Assembly (NCBI GenBank): GCA_035559435.1
Contig: DATMBC010000047.1
Span: 1-52,764, forward strand
From: a bacterium
Lineage (GTDB): Bacteria; Zixibacteria; MSB-5A5; WJJR01
Length of the DNA: 52,764 nt
Reading direction: 5' to 3'
Shown here piece after piece: positions 18,758-27,094 of the stretch. The translations under genes were made by a program, and so were the position numbers. Position 1 is the stretch's first letter; each line of letters begins with the position of its first letter. The notes beneath the pieces were generated by a model. That model was not told where the DNA came from. It made no database searches and saw nothing but the letters and a program-made list of their open reading frames with translations.

Positions 18758-20145
18758 TGCCGCGACGCCCCCATGATCCTACCACGATCGATGTCACGGT
18801 CGTCCTGCCTGCCCACAACGAGGAAGGAAATATCCTCCCTTTGATGGAGCAGTTCGGCGAACTGGCGCGCAAGGCGCGCTTCTCGCTCGAAGTGGTGCTC
18901 GTCGACGATGGCTCCAACGACCAGACTCTGCCGCGCGCGGTTGAGGCGCAGAATCATCATCGCTTCCTGCGCATTGTCTCGCTGCCGCACCGGCGGGGCC
19001 TGACCGAGGCGTTGCGCGCCGGCTTCTCGGTCGCCCGCGGGCAGATCATCGTTTTCTATCCCGCCGACCGGCAGTTCCATCCCGCCGATATTCCGCGCAT
19101 GGTCGAAAAGGTCCGCTCCGGCTACGACCTGGTCACCGGGCGCAAGATCGGTTTCTACAACAAGAAATTCGTCTCAAGTTTCTACAATCGGCTCTCGCGC
19201 TGGCTGTTCCCCTCGATCAAGGTCTCCGACCTCAATTCGGTCAAGGCGTTCCGCCGCGAGTTGGTCAATGTCTTCGACTACCGCCATGACTGGCACCGCT
19301 TCTGGGTGGCCATCGCCGCCGAAGCGGGCTACAACATCGGCGAAGTCGATGTGACGCTCTACCAACGCTCTGCCGGGCGGTCCAAATTCGGTTTCTGGCG
19401 CATCCCCGGCGGCGTCCTCGACCTGCTTGCGGTGAAGTTCCAATACCACACCATGCGCCGACCGCTCTGGTATTTCGGAATGACCGGCATCTTTCTGCTG
19501 ATCGCGGCATTCGTGCTCGGCGGCGTTGCGCTCTACCAGCGTTTTGTCGAAGGGCATGGCTATCGCCCGTTTGTCTATCTGGTGATGTCGCTCGGGTTGG
19601 CGGGAGTGGTGTTCTTCGCCATCGGGTTTCTTGCCGAGGCGGTTGCCAGTCTGCGCCAGCAGTTGGACACGCTCCGTCCGGCGCCGAAATACCACGTCTA
19701 CAAACCCGGCGCCAATGACCGTCCGGCGCCGAGCCGTCCCGCCGGCGACGGTCCCGAGCCGCGCTCCGAGCGTCGCGAAGGTGGCGATCGCCGCCGCGAC
19801 CCAGCGCGTGGGGATCGCTCCGGACGCGGCCCCGGCCGACGCCGCGATGAGAACCGTCTCGGCGAGCCGCCGTCTCGGCCCACGCCGCCGCCGGCAGAGT
19901 CGTCTGTCTCGTCCACACCGGAGCCGGAAGCCCCCGCCGAATCGCGGCCATCCTATACGGAGGTCCAGCGGTTCGCCCCTGCGTCGGATGAGGGAGAGGC
20001 GCGCGGCTTTGAACCGGTCTTGCCGTCGACGCCCGCTGAAGCCGATGCGGTCCCCTCCGTGCCGTCTCCAACCGAGCGCTCCGGCACCCCCACGCCCCCC
20101 GCTCCGCCGCGTGTCAACCAGTACGGACGGCGCCGGCGCGGGTGA
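18754..20145 (+). CDS. Family 2 glycosyltransferase with two membrane helices and a Pro/Arg-rich tail
   Basis: Residues 12-240 form a GT-A domain: VTVVLPAHNEEGNI, LVDDGSNDQT and the metal site YPADRQFHPADI, followed by DWHRFWVAIAAEAGY, as in polyprenyl-phosphate sugar synthases (GtrB/DPM1 group). Two hydrophobic segments (about 248-268 and 278-302) anchor it. Residues about 320-463 are an unusual low-complexity tail rich in Pro, Arg, Glu and Ser, without homology that can be named. The start ATG overlaps the previous stop (ATGA), and the end overlaps the next gene by GTGA. The tail is oriented to the cytosol if the two-helix topology holds, which would suit partner or scaffold contact. Confidence 0.85.
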   Translation: MMPRRPHDPTTIDVTVVLPAHNEEGNILPLMEQFGELARKARFSLEVVLVDDGSNDQTLPRAVEAQNHHRFLRIVSLPHRRGLTEALRAGFSVARGQIIVFYPADRQFHPADIPRMVEKVRSGYDLVTGRKIGFYNKKFVSSFYNRLSRWLFPSIKVSDLNSVKAFRRELVNVFDYRHDWHRFWVAIAAEAGYNIGEVDVTLYQRSAGRSKFGFWRIPGGVLDLLAVKFQYHTMRRPLWYFGMTGIFLLIAAFVLGGVALYQRFVEGHGYRPFVYLVMSLGLAGVVFFAIGFLAEAVASLRQQLDTLRPAPKYHVYKPGANDRPAPSRPAGDGPEPRSERREGGDRRRDPARGDRSGRGPGRRRDENRLGEPPSRPTPPPAESSVSSTPEPEAPAESRPSYTEVQRFAPASDEGEARGFEPVLPSTPAEADAVPSVPSPTERSGTPTPPAPPRVNQYGRRRRG

Positions 20146-21344
20146 ATGAACTCATGACGTCCCCGCCGCGCCGACTGGACGTCTTGTTCCTGACGCACAA
20201 CTTTCCGCGTCACGCGGGTGATTTTGCCGGACGGTTTCTGCATCGCTTCGCCGGGTTGCTGCGGGCGCGTGGCATCGCTGTCGGCGTGGTCGCGCCGCAC
20301 GCGCCCGGCATTCCCGAATTTGAGGTCATGGATGATGTGCCCGTCTGGCGTTTTCGTTACGCGGCTGACGCCGCGGAGACATTGGCCTACCGGGGCGATT
20401 GGGGGGGAGCGTCGATCTTCGGGCCGCATGGCCTCTGGGCGCATTACCGCTTCTTCCGCGCGTTTGCGCAGACAGCGCGGCGTGTCGCCGCCGACACTTC
20501 GCCGCGCGTCGTTCATGCCCACTGGTGGATTCCCGCCGGCTGGGTCGCGCGTCCGTTGGCGCGTCGCCATCGGCTGATCGTCACGTCCCACGGTACCGAC
20601 ATCCGCTTGCTGCAACGCAAGGCCTGGATGCGTCCGCTGGCGCGACGGGTCTATGGCGCCGCCGCGCAAACGACCACCGTGTCCGGCTGGATGGCGGATT
20701 TTGTGCGCGCGACCTACCCGGAGCTGGCCGACCGCGTCGGCGTCGCTCCCATGCCCCCGGACGATTCGATCTTTCATGGGACCGTGCGGACGACAACCGG
20801 CGCACCCCCGATCATCCTGGCGGTGACCCGCTACACCGCGCAGAAACGCAACGACGTCCTCGTTGCCGCGTTGGAACGGCTGCGGCAACAGGGCATCGAC
20901 TTCCGTTGCCGGATGATCGGAGACGGCGGCTCGGAACGCGCCCGGATCGAGCAACTCATCCGCGAGCGGGACCTGTCTTCGCGCGTTTCGTTGGTGGCCA
21001 GTCTGCCGCAGACCGAACTGGCTGAAGAGTACCGTCGTGCCGATGTCACCGTGCTGCCGGCGGTCGACGAGGGCTTTGGGCTGGCGCTCCTGGAAGCGCA
21101 ATTGTGCGGCTGTGCCGTCATCGGCGCCGCCTCGGGCGGCATCACCGACATCGTGTCCGACGGCCAGACGGGACTGCTGGCCCGTCCCGATGACCCGGCC
21201 GACCTTGCGCGCTGCGTGAAGGCCCTGTTGACCGACAACGACCGCCGCATGCGCCTGGCCACGGCTGGCCAGCGCGTCGCGCGGGCCACTTTTTCGTCGA
21301 CGGTGATCGTCGATCGCTTTCTGAGTTGGTATCAGTTGGGTTGA
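20142..21344 (+). CDS. Family 4 glycosyltransferase
   Basis: GT-B retaining enzyme that adds a sugar from a nucleotide donor at the cytosolic face. Of 400 residues, the N domain holds LFLTHNFPRHAGDFAGRF and HAHWWIPAG; the C domain has the EX7E-type donor site in DEGFGLALLEAQLCGCAV and GGITDIVSDGQTGLL. The start is a GTG overlapping the preceding stop (GTGA); an ATG at 20154 is possible. It lies inside the glycan cluster between two GT2 genes. The linkage made is unknown. Confidence 0.9.
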   Translation: MNELMTSPPRRLDVLFLTHNFPRHAGDFAGRFLHRFAGLLRARGIAVGVVAPHAPGIPEFEVMDDVPVWRFRYAADAAETLAYRGDWGGASIFGPHGLWAHYRFFRAFAQTARRVAADTSPRVVHAHWWIPAGWVARPLARRHRLIVTSHGTDIRLLQRKAWMRPLARRVYGAAAQTTTVSGWMADFVRATYPELADRVGVAPMPPDDSIFHGTVRTTTGAPPIILAVTRYTAQKRNDVLVAALERLRQQGIDFRCRMIGDGGSERARIEQLIRERDLSSRVSLVASLPQTELAEEYRRADVTVLPAVDEGFGLALLEAQLCGCAVIGAASGGITDIVSDGQTGLLARPDDPADLARCVKALLTDNDRRMRLATAGQRVARATFSSTVIVDRFLSWYQLG

Positions 21345-21385
21345 CCGGACCGCCTGCTTATCTTGACGCGTCGATGCCGGGGACA

Positions 21386-22108
21386 ATGCCGATGAAACCT
21401 CTGGTCGTGATCCCGACCTACAACGAGAAGGACAACCTGCCGCGGATCGTACCGGAAGTGTTGGCGCAGGATCCGTCAATCTCGGTGTTGGTGGTCGATG
21501 ACAACTCACCGGATGGCACCGGCGCGCTGGCCGACCAACTGGCCGCCGCCAATCCCCGGGTGCAGGTCCTACACCGCCCCGGTAAGCAAGGGTTGGGGAA
21601 GGCCTACCTCGACGGCTTTCGCTGGGCGCTCGAGCGCGACTACGACCGGATCATCGAGATGGACGCCGACTTCTCGCACAACCCGGCATACCTGCCCGCG
21701 CTGCTTTCGGCCTCCGCCGAGGCCGACGTGGTCCTGGGTTCGCGCTACAGTTCGGGCGTCAACGTTATCAACTGGCCGATGAGCCGGCTGCTGCTGTCGT
21801 ATTTCGCCAACGTCTACGCGCGGGTGATCACCGGGATGAAGGTCCGCGATCTGACCGGCGGGTTCAAATGCTTCCGCCGCCAGGTGCTGGAGACCATCGA
21901 TCTGGCGGCGGTCCACTCCAACGGCTACGCCTTCCAGATTGAAATGTCGTTTCGCGCCCATCGTCGCGGCTTTTCGATCCGCGAAATTCCGATCGTGTTC
22001 GTCGATCGCGAGCACGGCCACTCGAAAATGTCCAAGGCGATCGTGCGCGAGGCCATCTGGATGGTGCCCAAGCTGCGGCTGATGGCGATCTTCGGCCGTT
22101 TGCGTTGA
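21386..22108 (+). CDS. Polyprenyl-phosphate sugar synthase-like GT2 (DPM1-like)
   Basis: The 240 residues match the single-domain dolichol-phosphate mannose synthase family, which makes polyprenyl-phosphate sugars for GT-C enzymes: VVIPTYNEKDNLPRIV, VVDDNSPDGTG, EMDADFSHNP, GSRYSSG and DLTGGFKCFRRQVLE. There is no membrane anchor domain. The start ATG 21386 follows CGGGGA; ATG 21374 and 21392 are alternatives. Placed in the same cluster as two GT-C membrane proteins and a GtrB-like GT2, it may supply their donor lipid. That is an inference from family biology. Confidence 0.9.
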   Translation: MPMKPLVVIPTYNEKDNLPRIVPEVLAQDPSISVLVVDDNSPDGTGALADQLAAANPRVQVLHRPGKQGLGKAYLDGFRWALERDYDRIIEMDADFSHNPAYLPALLSASAEADVVLGSRYSSGVNVINWPMSRLLLSYFANVYARVITGMKVRDLTGGFKCFRRQVLETIDLAAVHSNGYAFQIEMSFRAHRRGFSIREIPIVFVDREHGHSKMSKAIVREAIWMVPKLRLMAIFGRLR

Positions 22109-22140
22109 CCGCACAGCCGGGCTGTCCCGCGCGTGCACTC

Positions 22141-23004
22141 ATGGACCCTGTCCCCGTCTCACTGGTCGTCGTCACCTGCCAATCCGCGCCGGTTTTGGAC
22201 CCATTGCTGGAGTCGGTAGCGGCCGCGTCCGCAGCGCTGGGCGACACGATCTTTGTCGACAACGCCTCAACCGATGGCACATGTGAGCTGATCGGTCGCC
22301 GGCTACCTGGCGCCACGATCGTCGCCAACAGCGAAAATCGCGGCTTTGCCGCCGCGGTCAATCAGGGCGTCGATCTGGCCACAGCCGGGCGCGTGCTCTT
22401 GGCCAATCCCGACACCGCCTGGACCGTCGCGGATCTGCGCGCGCTGAACGCCTTTCTCGACACCCGCCCGCGCGCGGCGGCGGTCTGCCCGCGATTGATC
22501 TTTCCCGATGGCGCGCCGCAGGCCTCGGTGCGGCGCTTTCCGACCCACGCCAACATCTGGTTCTCGCGGCACTCGCCCTTGCGGGGAGTGCGCTTGGGCG
22601 CCGGATCGCGCGCCGCCTACACTCTCGACGACCCTGCCGATCCGCAAATGGTCGAAGCTGTCGCCGCCACCTTTATGCTTCTGCGTCGCGATGCCTTCCA
22701 TGCCGTCGGCGGCATGGATGCCGGGTATTTCCTTTACGTCGAGGACACCGACCTGTGCAAACGCTGGCGCGATGCGGGCTACGAAGTCTGGATGGATCCG
22801 CGCGTCGCCGTCCGCCACCACTGGCAGGGGGGAAGCCGTCGCGACCCGACCCTGCGTGCCCATCATCGCAACGGTATCCGCCGCTACTTCCGCAAACACC
22901 ATCCCCAGCGCAGACTCGCCAATGGGTTGCTTTTCGCGGCGCTTGGGTTGCTGGACTGGAAGGATCGATCGACCGGGACTGCCCCGGCGCGGGGGCGGTC
23001 TTGA
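22141..23004 (+). CDS. Family 2 glycosyltransferase, rhamnosyltransferase-like
   Basis: 287 residues with GT-A motifs SLVVVTCQSAPVLDPLL, FVDNASTDGT, NRGFAAAVNQG and LLANPDTAW, then MDAGYFLYVEDTDLCKR, the WbbL/rhamnosyltransferase pattern. ATG 22141 is chosen; a TTG at 22105 overlapping the previous stop would add 12 residues. Soluble, so expected at the cytosolic membrane face. It overlaps the WecA-like gene by TTGA. Acting right after the lipid-linked initiation step would be logical in such a cluster, but the donor sugar is not known. Confidence 0.88.
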   Translation: MDPVPVSLVVVTCQSAPVLDPLLESVAAASAALGDTIFVDNASTDGTCELIGRRLPGATIVANSENRGFAAAVNQGVDLATAGRVLLANPDTAWTVADLRALNAFLDTRPRAAAVCPRLIFPDGAPQASVRRFPTHANIWFSRHSPLRGVRLGAGSRAAYTLDDPADPQMVEAVAATFMLLRRDAFHAVGGMDAGYFLYVEDTDLCKRWRDAGYEVWMDPRVAVRHHWQGGSRRDPTLRAHHRNGIRRYFRKHHPQRRLANGLLFAALGLLDWKDRSTGTAPARGRS

Positions 23005-24047
23005 GTGGACCCTGGCTGTTGGTCCTGGCGCTGGCGCTGGGCGCCGGCATCGTGGCGGTTTTCGTGCCGTTGATCGAGCGGCTGTGCCGTAAGCGGGGTT
23101 GGCTTGACTGGCCGCGTGCGGGCAAGATCCATCCCCAACCCACCCCGCGGCTGACCGGGATCGCGCTTTATCTGGCGCTTTGGACCGCGCTGCTGACCGC
23201 CAGCATGCTCGCCCCGGCGGCCATGGCGGAGTTCAACGCCCACGCCTTCGCCTTTTGGGTCGGGGGACTGGCAATCCTCGTTGTCGGCATCATCGACGAT
23301 CTGCATCCCCTCACCAGTCTCCCCAAGCTGGCGGTTGAAATCGCGGTTGGGTCGCTGCTGTATTGGTCGGGGATGGGATTCGACCGGCTCTGGATCCCGT
23401 TTGTCGGCGGTGTGCCGCTGGGCGTCCTGTCGTGGCCGGTCACCCTGCTCTGGTTTTTGATCGTGGTCAATGCCGTCAACATCATTGACGGCCTCGATGG
23501 CCTGGCGGCCAGCACCACCGCGATCGGCGCGGCGACACTGGTCTGGATCAGCTGGGATCTCCATTTGCCGGCCGTCTGGGTTGGCGCGGCGGCCCTGGTC
23601 GGGGGACTTTTGGTCTTCCTGCGTTTCAACCGCCCCCCGGCGCGGGTGTTTATGGGCGACTCCGGAGCGCTTTCCCTCGGCTACTTCTTTGCGATTGTCG
23701 CCCTGTTTGCTCCGATTAAACGATTCACGGCCCTGGCTTTCTTTGTCCCGATTCTGGCCCTGCTGATTCCGCTCTTGGAGTCTGTTCTGTCGGTCGGTCG
23801 GCGGACTTGGGCTGGGACCAACCCTCTGCGGGGGGACACCGGCCATCTGCACCACCAGTTGTTGTCGGCGGGATACACGCCGCGCCAGATTCTGATCTAC
23901 TACAATCTGGTCGCCTTTTGTGTCGGTTGCTTCTGTGTCGCGTTCCGATACGCCAACCGCCGGGTGACCGCTCTGCTGCTGGGGATTTTTGTATTGTCCG
24001 TGCTGGGGGGCTTGGGTATTATCCTTCGGCGGCGCAGTCAGGGATAG
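23001..24047 (+). CDS. Undecaprenyl-phosphate N-acetylhexosamine-1-phosphate transferase (WecA/TagO-like)
   Basis: Integral membrane enzyme of the MraY/WecA family that starts surface-glycan assembly by moving a sugar-1-phosphate to undecaprenyl phosphate. The 348 residues have about ten hydrophobic helices and the catalytic landmarks GIIDDLHPL, NAVNIIDGLDGLA, FMGDSGALSLG and the basic/His loop DTGHLHHQLL. The TTG start at 23001 overlaps the preceding stop, with a G-rich ribosome site (GGGGG) just upstream; the frame is open further up but this start gives the family N-terminus. It closes the glycan cluster. WecA versus a WbpL-like sugar preference cannot be decided. Confidence 0.92.
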   Translation: MSGPWLLVLALALGAGIVAVFVPLIERLCRKRGWLDWPRAGKIHPQPTPRLTGIALYLALWTALLTASMLAPAAMAEFNAHAFAFWVGGLAILVVGIIDDLHPLTSLPKLAVEIAVGSLLYWSGMGFDRLWIPFVGGVPLGVLSWPVTLLWFLIVVNAVNIIDGLDGLAASTTAIGAATLVWISWDLHLPAVWVGAAALVGGLLVFLRFNRPPARVFMGDSGALSLGYFFAIVALFAPIKRFTALAFFVPILALLIPLLESVLSVGRRTWAGTNPLRGDTGHLHHQLLSAGYTPRQILIYYNLVAFCVGCFCVAFRYANRRVTALLLGIFVLSVLGGLGIILRRRSQG

Positions 24048-24080
24048 GACAACTCGGCTTCTTGACCCATCGAGGTTAGA

Positions 24081-25058
24081 ATGGTATCCGGCAGCTACTT
24101 GGACTTCGAGAAGCCCGTGATGGAGTTGGAAGCGCGAATTCGCGACATGCGTGAATTCGCCCACGGCGAAAATGTCGAACTCAGCCGCGAAATTCGCCTG
24201 CTTGAGCGAAAGCTCGAAAAGCTCAAGAAAGACACTTTCTCCTCGCTAACTCGTTGGCAGAGAGTGCAGTTGGCGCGTCACCCGATGCGCCCGATCACTC
24301 TCGACTACATCGAGCGCATGACCACGGGATTCATGCCCTTGCATGGCGACCGTGGCTATGGCGATGACCGTGCGTTGATCGGCGGGCCCGCGATGATGGG
24401 GGACTGGCCGGTCATGATCCTCGGGCAGCAAAAGGGACGGACCACCAAGGAGAAGCTGGCCAACAATTTCGGCATGATGCATCCGGAGGGGTACCGTAAG
24501 GCCATGCGGCTTATGAGGATGGCCGAAAAGTCCGGACGCCCGATCGTAATCCTGATCGACACTCCCGGTGCTTTCCCCGGCATTCAGGCCGAAGAGCGCG
24601 GTCAGGCCGAGGCCATCGCCCGCAACCTGCGCGACATGTCGCTTCTGCCGGTACCGATCGTGATTTGTGTCATCGGCGAGGGCGCCTCCGGCGGCGCCTT
24701 GGGCATCGGTATCGGCGACAAGCTGTTGATGATGGAAAATGCCTGGTACTCGGTCATTTCGCCGGAAGGGTGCGCGGCGATTCTCTGGCCGGGCGAAGCG
24801 GCCGCCAACGCTCCCAAAGCCGCCGAGGCGTTGCGGGTGTCGGCCGAGGACCTCAACGAGCTGGGGCTGGTCGATCAGATCATCCCCGAACCGCTGGGCG
24901 GCGCGCACCGCGATCCCGACCAGTCGGCGGTCTTCCTGAAAAGCGCCATTCTCGGTGCTCTAGTCGAACTCTCAGCGCTGGATGTACCGACCTTGATTGC
25001 CCGCCGCCGCGCCAAGTACCGCAACATCGGCGTTTATGGGGAAGACGAGACTTTTTGA
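24081..25058 (+). CDS. accA: Acetyl-CoA carboxylase carboxyltransferase subunit alpha
   Basis: Moves the carboxyl from carboxybiotin to acetyl-CoA together with AccD. The 325-residue length and segments YLDFEKPVMELEARI, RDMREFA, IERMTTGFMPLHGDR, DTPGAFPGIQAEERGQ and GEGASGGALGIGIGDK are characteristic; the N-terminal coiled-coil helix typical of AccA is present. It starts 33 bases after the WecA-like gene and 16 bases before the Trm112-like gene. accD is not in the window, and accC is at 755, so the carboxylase subunits are scattered. Confidence 0.96.
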   Translation: MVSGSYLDFEKPVMELEARIRDMREFAHGENVELSREIRLLERKLEKLKKDTFSSLTRWQRVQLARHPMRPITLDYIERMTTGFMPLHGDRGYGDDRALIGGPAMMGDWPVMILGQQKGRTTKEKLANNFGMMHPEGYRKAMRLMRMAEKSGRPIVILIDTPGAFPGIQAEERGQAEAIARNLRDMSLLPVPIVICVIGEGASGGALGIGIGDKLLMMENAWYSVISPEGCAAILWPGEAAANAPKAAEALRVSAEDLNELGLVDQIIPEPLGGAHRDPDQSAVFLKSAILGALVELSALDVPTLIARRRAKYRNIGVYGEDETF

Positions 25059-25074
25059 CCGTCTGTGACGCGTG

Positions 25075-25278
25075 ATGCTGGACAATTCCCTGCTTTCCAT
25101 ATTGGTTTGTCCTGTATGCAAGGGGAAGTTGACATACGACACGGCCAACGGTACGCTCGATTGTCCGGCGTGCCGTTTGCGTTATCCGGTGCGCGACGGC
25201 ATCCCGGTGATGTTGCCTGACGCCGCGCGGCCCTATCCGGCCGCCAACACTCGTTCCGTCTCGGGAGAACCCGAATGA
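25075..25278 (+). CDS. Trm112-family zinc-ribbon protein
   Basis: Small 67-residue protein with the Trm112/YcaR layout: [14 protein letters not shown], then [20 protein letters not shown]. The two CxxC knuckles bind zinc; the C-terminal motif PVRDGIPVM is the family signature. Trm112 proteins activate methyltransferases in eukaryotes and archaea; the bacterial role is poorly defined. ATG 25075 is preferred, with GTG 25072 directly before it. The end overlaps the EIIA gene by ATGA, so translation is probably coupled. No methyltransferase partner is adjacent. Confidence 0.88.
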   Translation: MLDNSLLSILVCPVCKGKLTYDTANGTLDCPACRLRYPVRDGIPVMLPDAARPYPAANTRSVSGEPE

Positions 25279-25727
25279 AATTGTCGAAGTTCTGCGAAGA
25301 GGAACTGATGTCTTTCGATTTGGCGGCAACGACCAAGGAAGGCATCATCAAAGAACTTGTCGACCTCGCCGCCAAGTCGAGCATGGTGCGGGAGAAAGAG
25401 GAACTTCTGGCGGCGGTCCTCGAGCGGGAAAAGCTGGTCACCACCGGCGTCGGATACGGCGTCGCTTTTCCCCACGCCAAGACCCGCGCCATCAAGGGCA
25501 TTGTCATCACCTTCGGCCGCTCGGAAGTCGGCGTCGATTTCGAGGCGATGGACAAAAAGCCCGTGCATCTGTTCTTCCTCATCGCCGCGCCCGAAGACGC
25601 CATCGGCGCGCACCTCAACGTCATGGCCCGTCTGTCCTATATCATGAAAAGCGAGAAGAACCGCGAGCGGTTGATGCGGGCCAAGACCGCCGGCGAAGTG
25701 ATGTTAATTCTCGATTCGGCGCCGTAG
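25275..25727 (+). CDS. PTS EIIA type-2 domain protein (PtsN/fructose-type)
   Basis: 150 residues with the phosphoryl-accepting His67 in GVAFPHAKT. Length and the surrounding LVTTGVGYG and [13 protein letters not shown] segments fit a stand-alone IIA(Fru/Ntr). Such proteins take phosphate from HPr/EI-like proteins and often regulate rather than transport. No EIIB/EIIC genes are near. It overlaps the Trm112-like gene by four bases and is 24 bases before mreC, which suggests a regulatory tie between phosphorylation state and the cell-shape operon; this is inference. Confidence 0.92.
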   Translation: MKLSKFCEEELMSFDLAATTKEGIIKELVDLAAKSSMVREKEELLAAVLEREKLVTTGVGYGVAFPHAKTRAIKGIVITFGRSEVGVDFEAMDKKPVHLFFLIAAPEDAIGAHLNVMARLSYIMKSEKNRERLMRAKTAGEVMLILDSAP

Positions 25728-25751
25728 CCGGACTCTGGGGGGCAAAACGGG

Positions 25752-26570
25752 GTGTGGCGGCGCCTGTTGTGGTGGTCCTCCGATCGGCCCGCGGTCCTGC
25801 CGTGGGCGGTCTTCGTATCCCTGCTGCTTCTGATTCTTGGTGACGGCGTGCGCTCGTCGATCTCAGCGGCGTTTGTGCGCGTCGTTTACGCTCCGTTCTT
25901 TGCCCTGCATTACCGCATCGCCGCCGGCGCCGAGGTCTTCGAGGAAAACCGCCGTCTGGCCGAAGAACTGGCCAATCTCCAGGTCGAAGTGCAACGTCTC
26001 CGTGAAGAGAAACGCGAAAACATCCGTCTGCGCAAGCTGCTGGAGTTCGCGCCCAGTTGGCGCGGGCGCGCCATCGCCACCGAAGTGGTCGGACCGCTGG
26101 CCCCCGGCTCGGGCACGGTCTGGATCGGCGCGGGCCGGACCCGCCTGGTCGAACTTGATCTGCCCGTCATGAGCGAGGATGGCCTGCTGGGACGCGTCGC
26201 CGAAGTCGGCGACTATGTCTCCCGCGTGCGCACGATCTGGGATCCGCTGCTGCGCGTGGCCGCCTACGATCAGCGCAGCCGCGTCGCCGGGGTCGTCGAG
26301 TGGGATGTGGGGCCTCTGCTGAATATGAACTATGTCGTCGCTTCGGCCGATGTGAAAGTCGGCGACACCGTGATCTCTTCCGGCTGGGGCGGCGTCTTCC
26401 CCAAGGGGTTGCTGATCGGAACCATCGTCGCGGTCGACACCGTCAACGTCGGCGAGTTCCTCGATTTGGACATCCTCCCGGCGGTGCGTCCCGATCGGCT
26501 GGAAGCGGTCTTTGTGATTCGTCCGACGCCCGAGGAACTGTTGCCGGACAGCGTGGGGTGGACGCCGTGA
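25752..26570 (+). CDS. mreC: Rod shape-determining protein MreC
   Basis: Membrane-anchored elongasome scaffold. The 272 residues: one N-terminal helix (about 14-32), a coiled coil (about 60-95, EENRRLAEELANLQVEVQRL), then the beta domain with GSGTVWIGAG, SEDGLLGRVAEVGDYVSRV and KGLLIGTIV. The GTG start at 25752 follows AACGGGG. It overlaps mreD by GTGA. mreB is not here; it is often upstream in this operon, but EIIA takes its place. Confidence 0.94.
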   Translation: MWRRLLWWSSDRPAVLPWAVFVSLLLLILGDGVRSSISAAFVRVVYAPFFALHYRIAAGAEVFEENRRLAEELANLQVEVQRLREEKRENIRLRKLLEFAPSWRGRAIATEVVGPLAPGSGTVWIGAGRTRLVELDLPVMSEDGLLGRVAEVGDYVSRVRTIWDPLLRVAAYDQRSRVAGVVEWDVGPLLNMNYVVASADVKVGDTVISSGWGGVFPKGLLIGTIVAVDTVNVGEFLDLDILPAVRPDRLEAVFVIRPTPEELLPDSVGWTP

Positions 26571-27085
26571 GTGTCCTGCGCTGGGTCATCCTGCTGGCCA
26601 GCGTGGTCTTTTACCGCGTCTGGTTCCCCGATGGGCCGCCGCCGCTCGGGCTGCGTCTCGACTACGAGATGCTGGCAATTGCTTTGGTGGCGCTTTACCG
26701 CGGCGTGACGGTCGGTGCGGCCGCCGGCTGGGGCATCGGCTTTCTGGCACAGGCGGCCGATCCCGACATGATGGGTTGGGGCGGGCTTCTCGGCGCATTG
26801 CTTGGCTGGGCGGTCGGGCTTCTCAAGGAGCGGTTGTTCCTCGAGTATGTGCTGTCCCGCTGGCTGGTGCTTTGGGGCGTGCTGTTGCTGATCAAGACGG
26901 TGTATGTCGTCTTCGCGGTTGGGATGGATCCGGGGATGTGGCTGGCCTCGTTTTTTCCGGCCTGTCTCGGCTCAGCGGGCTTAAGCGCGACGGTCGGGGT
27001 GATCCTCTCGGTGCTCTGGGATCGGGCGCGTCCGCGCGCCCGCGCCGCCGCCGAGGCCTCGTCCGAAGGCGATCCCTTGATGTAG
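26567..27085 (+). CDS. mreD: Rod shape-determining protein MreD
   Basis: 172 residues, almost entirely hydrophobic with five or six membrane helices and the pattern of MreD (VALYRGVTVGAAAGWGIGFLAQAADPDM). The GTG start at 26567 overlaps the mreC stop (GTGA). MreD connects MreC to the PBP2/RodA complex. Sequence conservation in this family is low, so the call leans on topology and on its place between mreC and the PBP2 gene, nine bases upstream of the latter. Confidence 0.85.
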   Translation: MSVLRWVILLASVVFYRVWFPDGPPPLGLRLDYEMLAIALVALYRGVTVGAAAGWGIGFLAQAADPDMMGWGGLLGALLGWAVGLLKERLFLEYVLSRWLVLWGVLLLIKTVYVVFAVGMDPGMWLASFFPACLGSAGLSATVGVILSVLWDRARPRARAAAEASSEGDPLM

Positions 27086-27094
27086 AACACGGCA

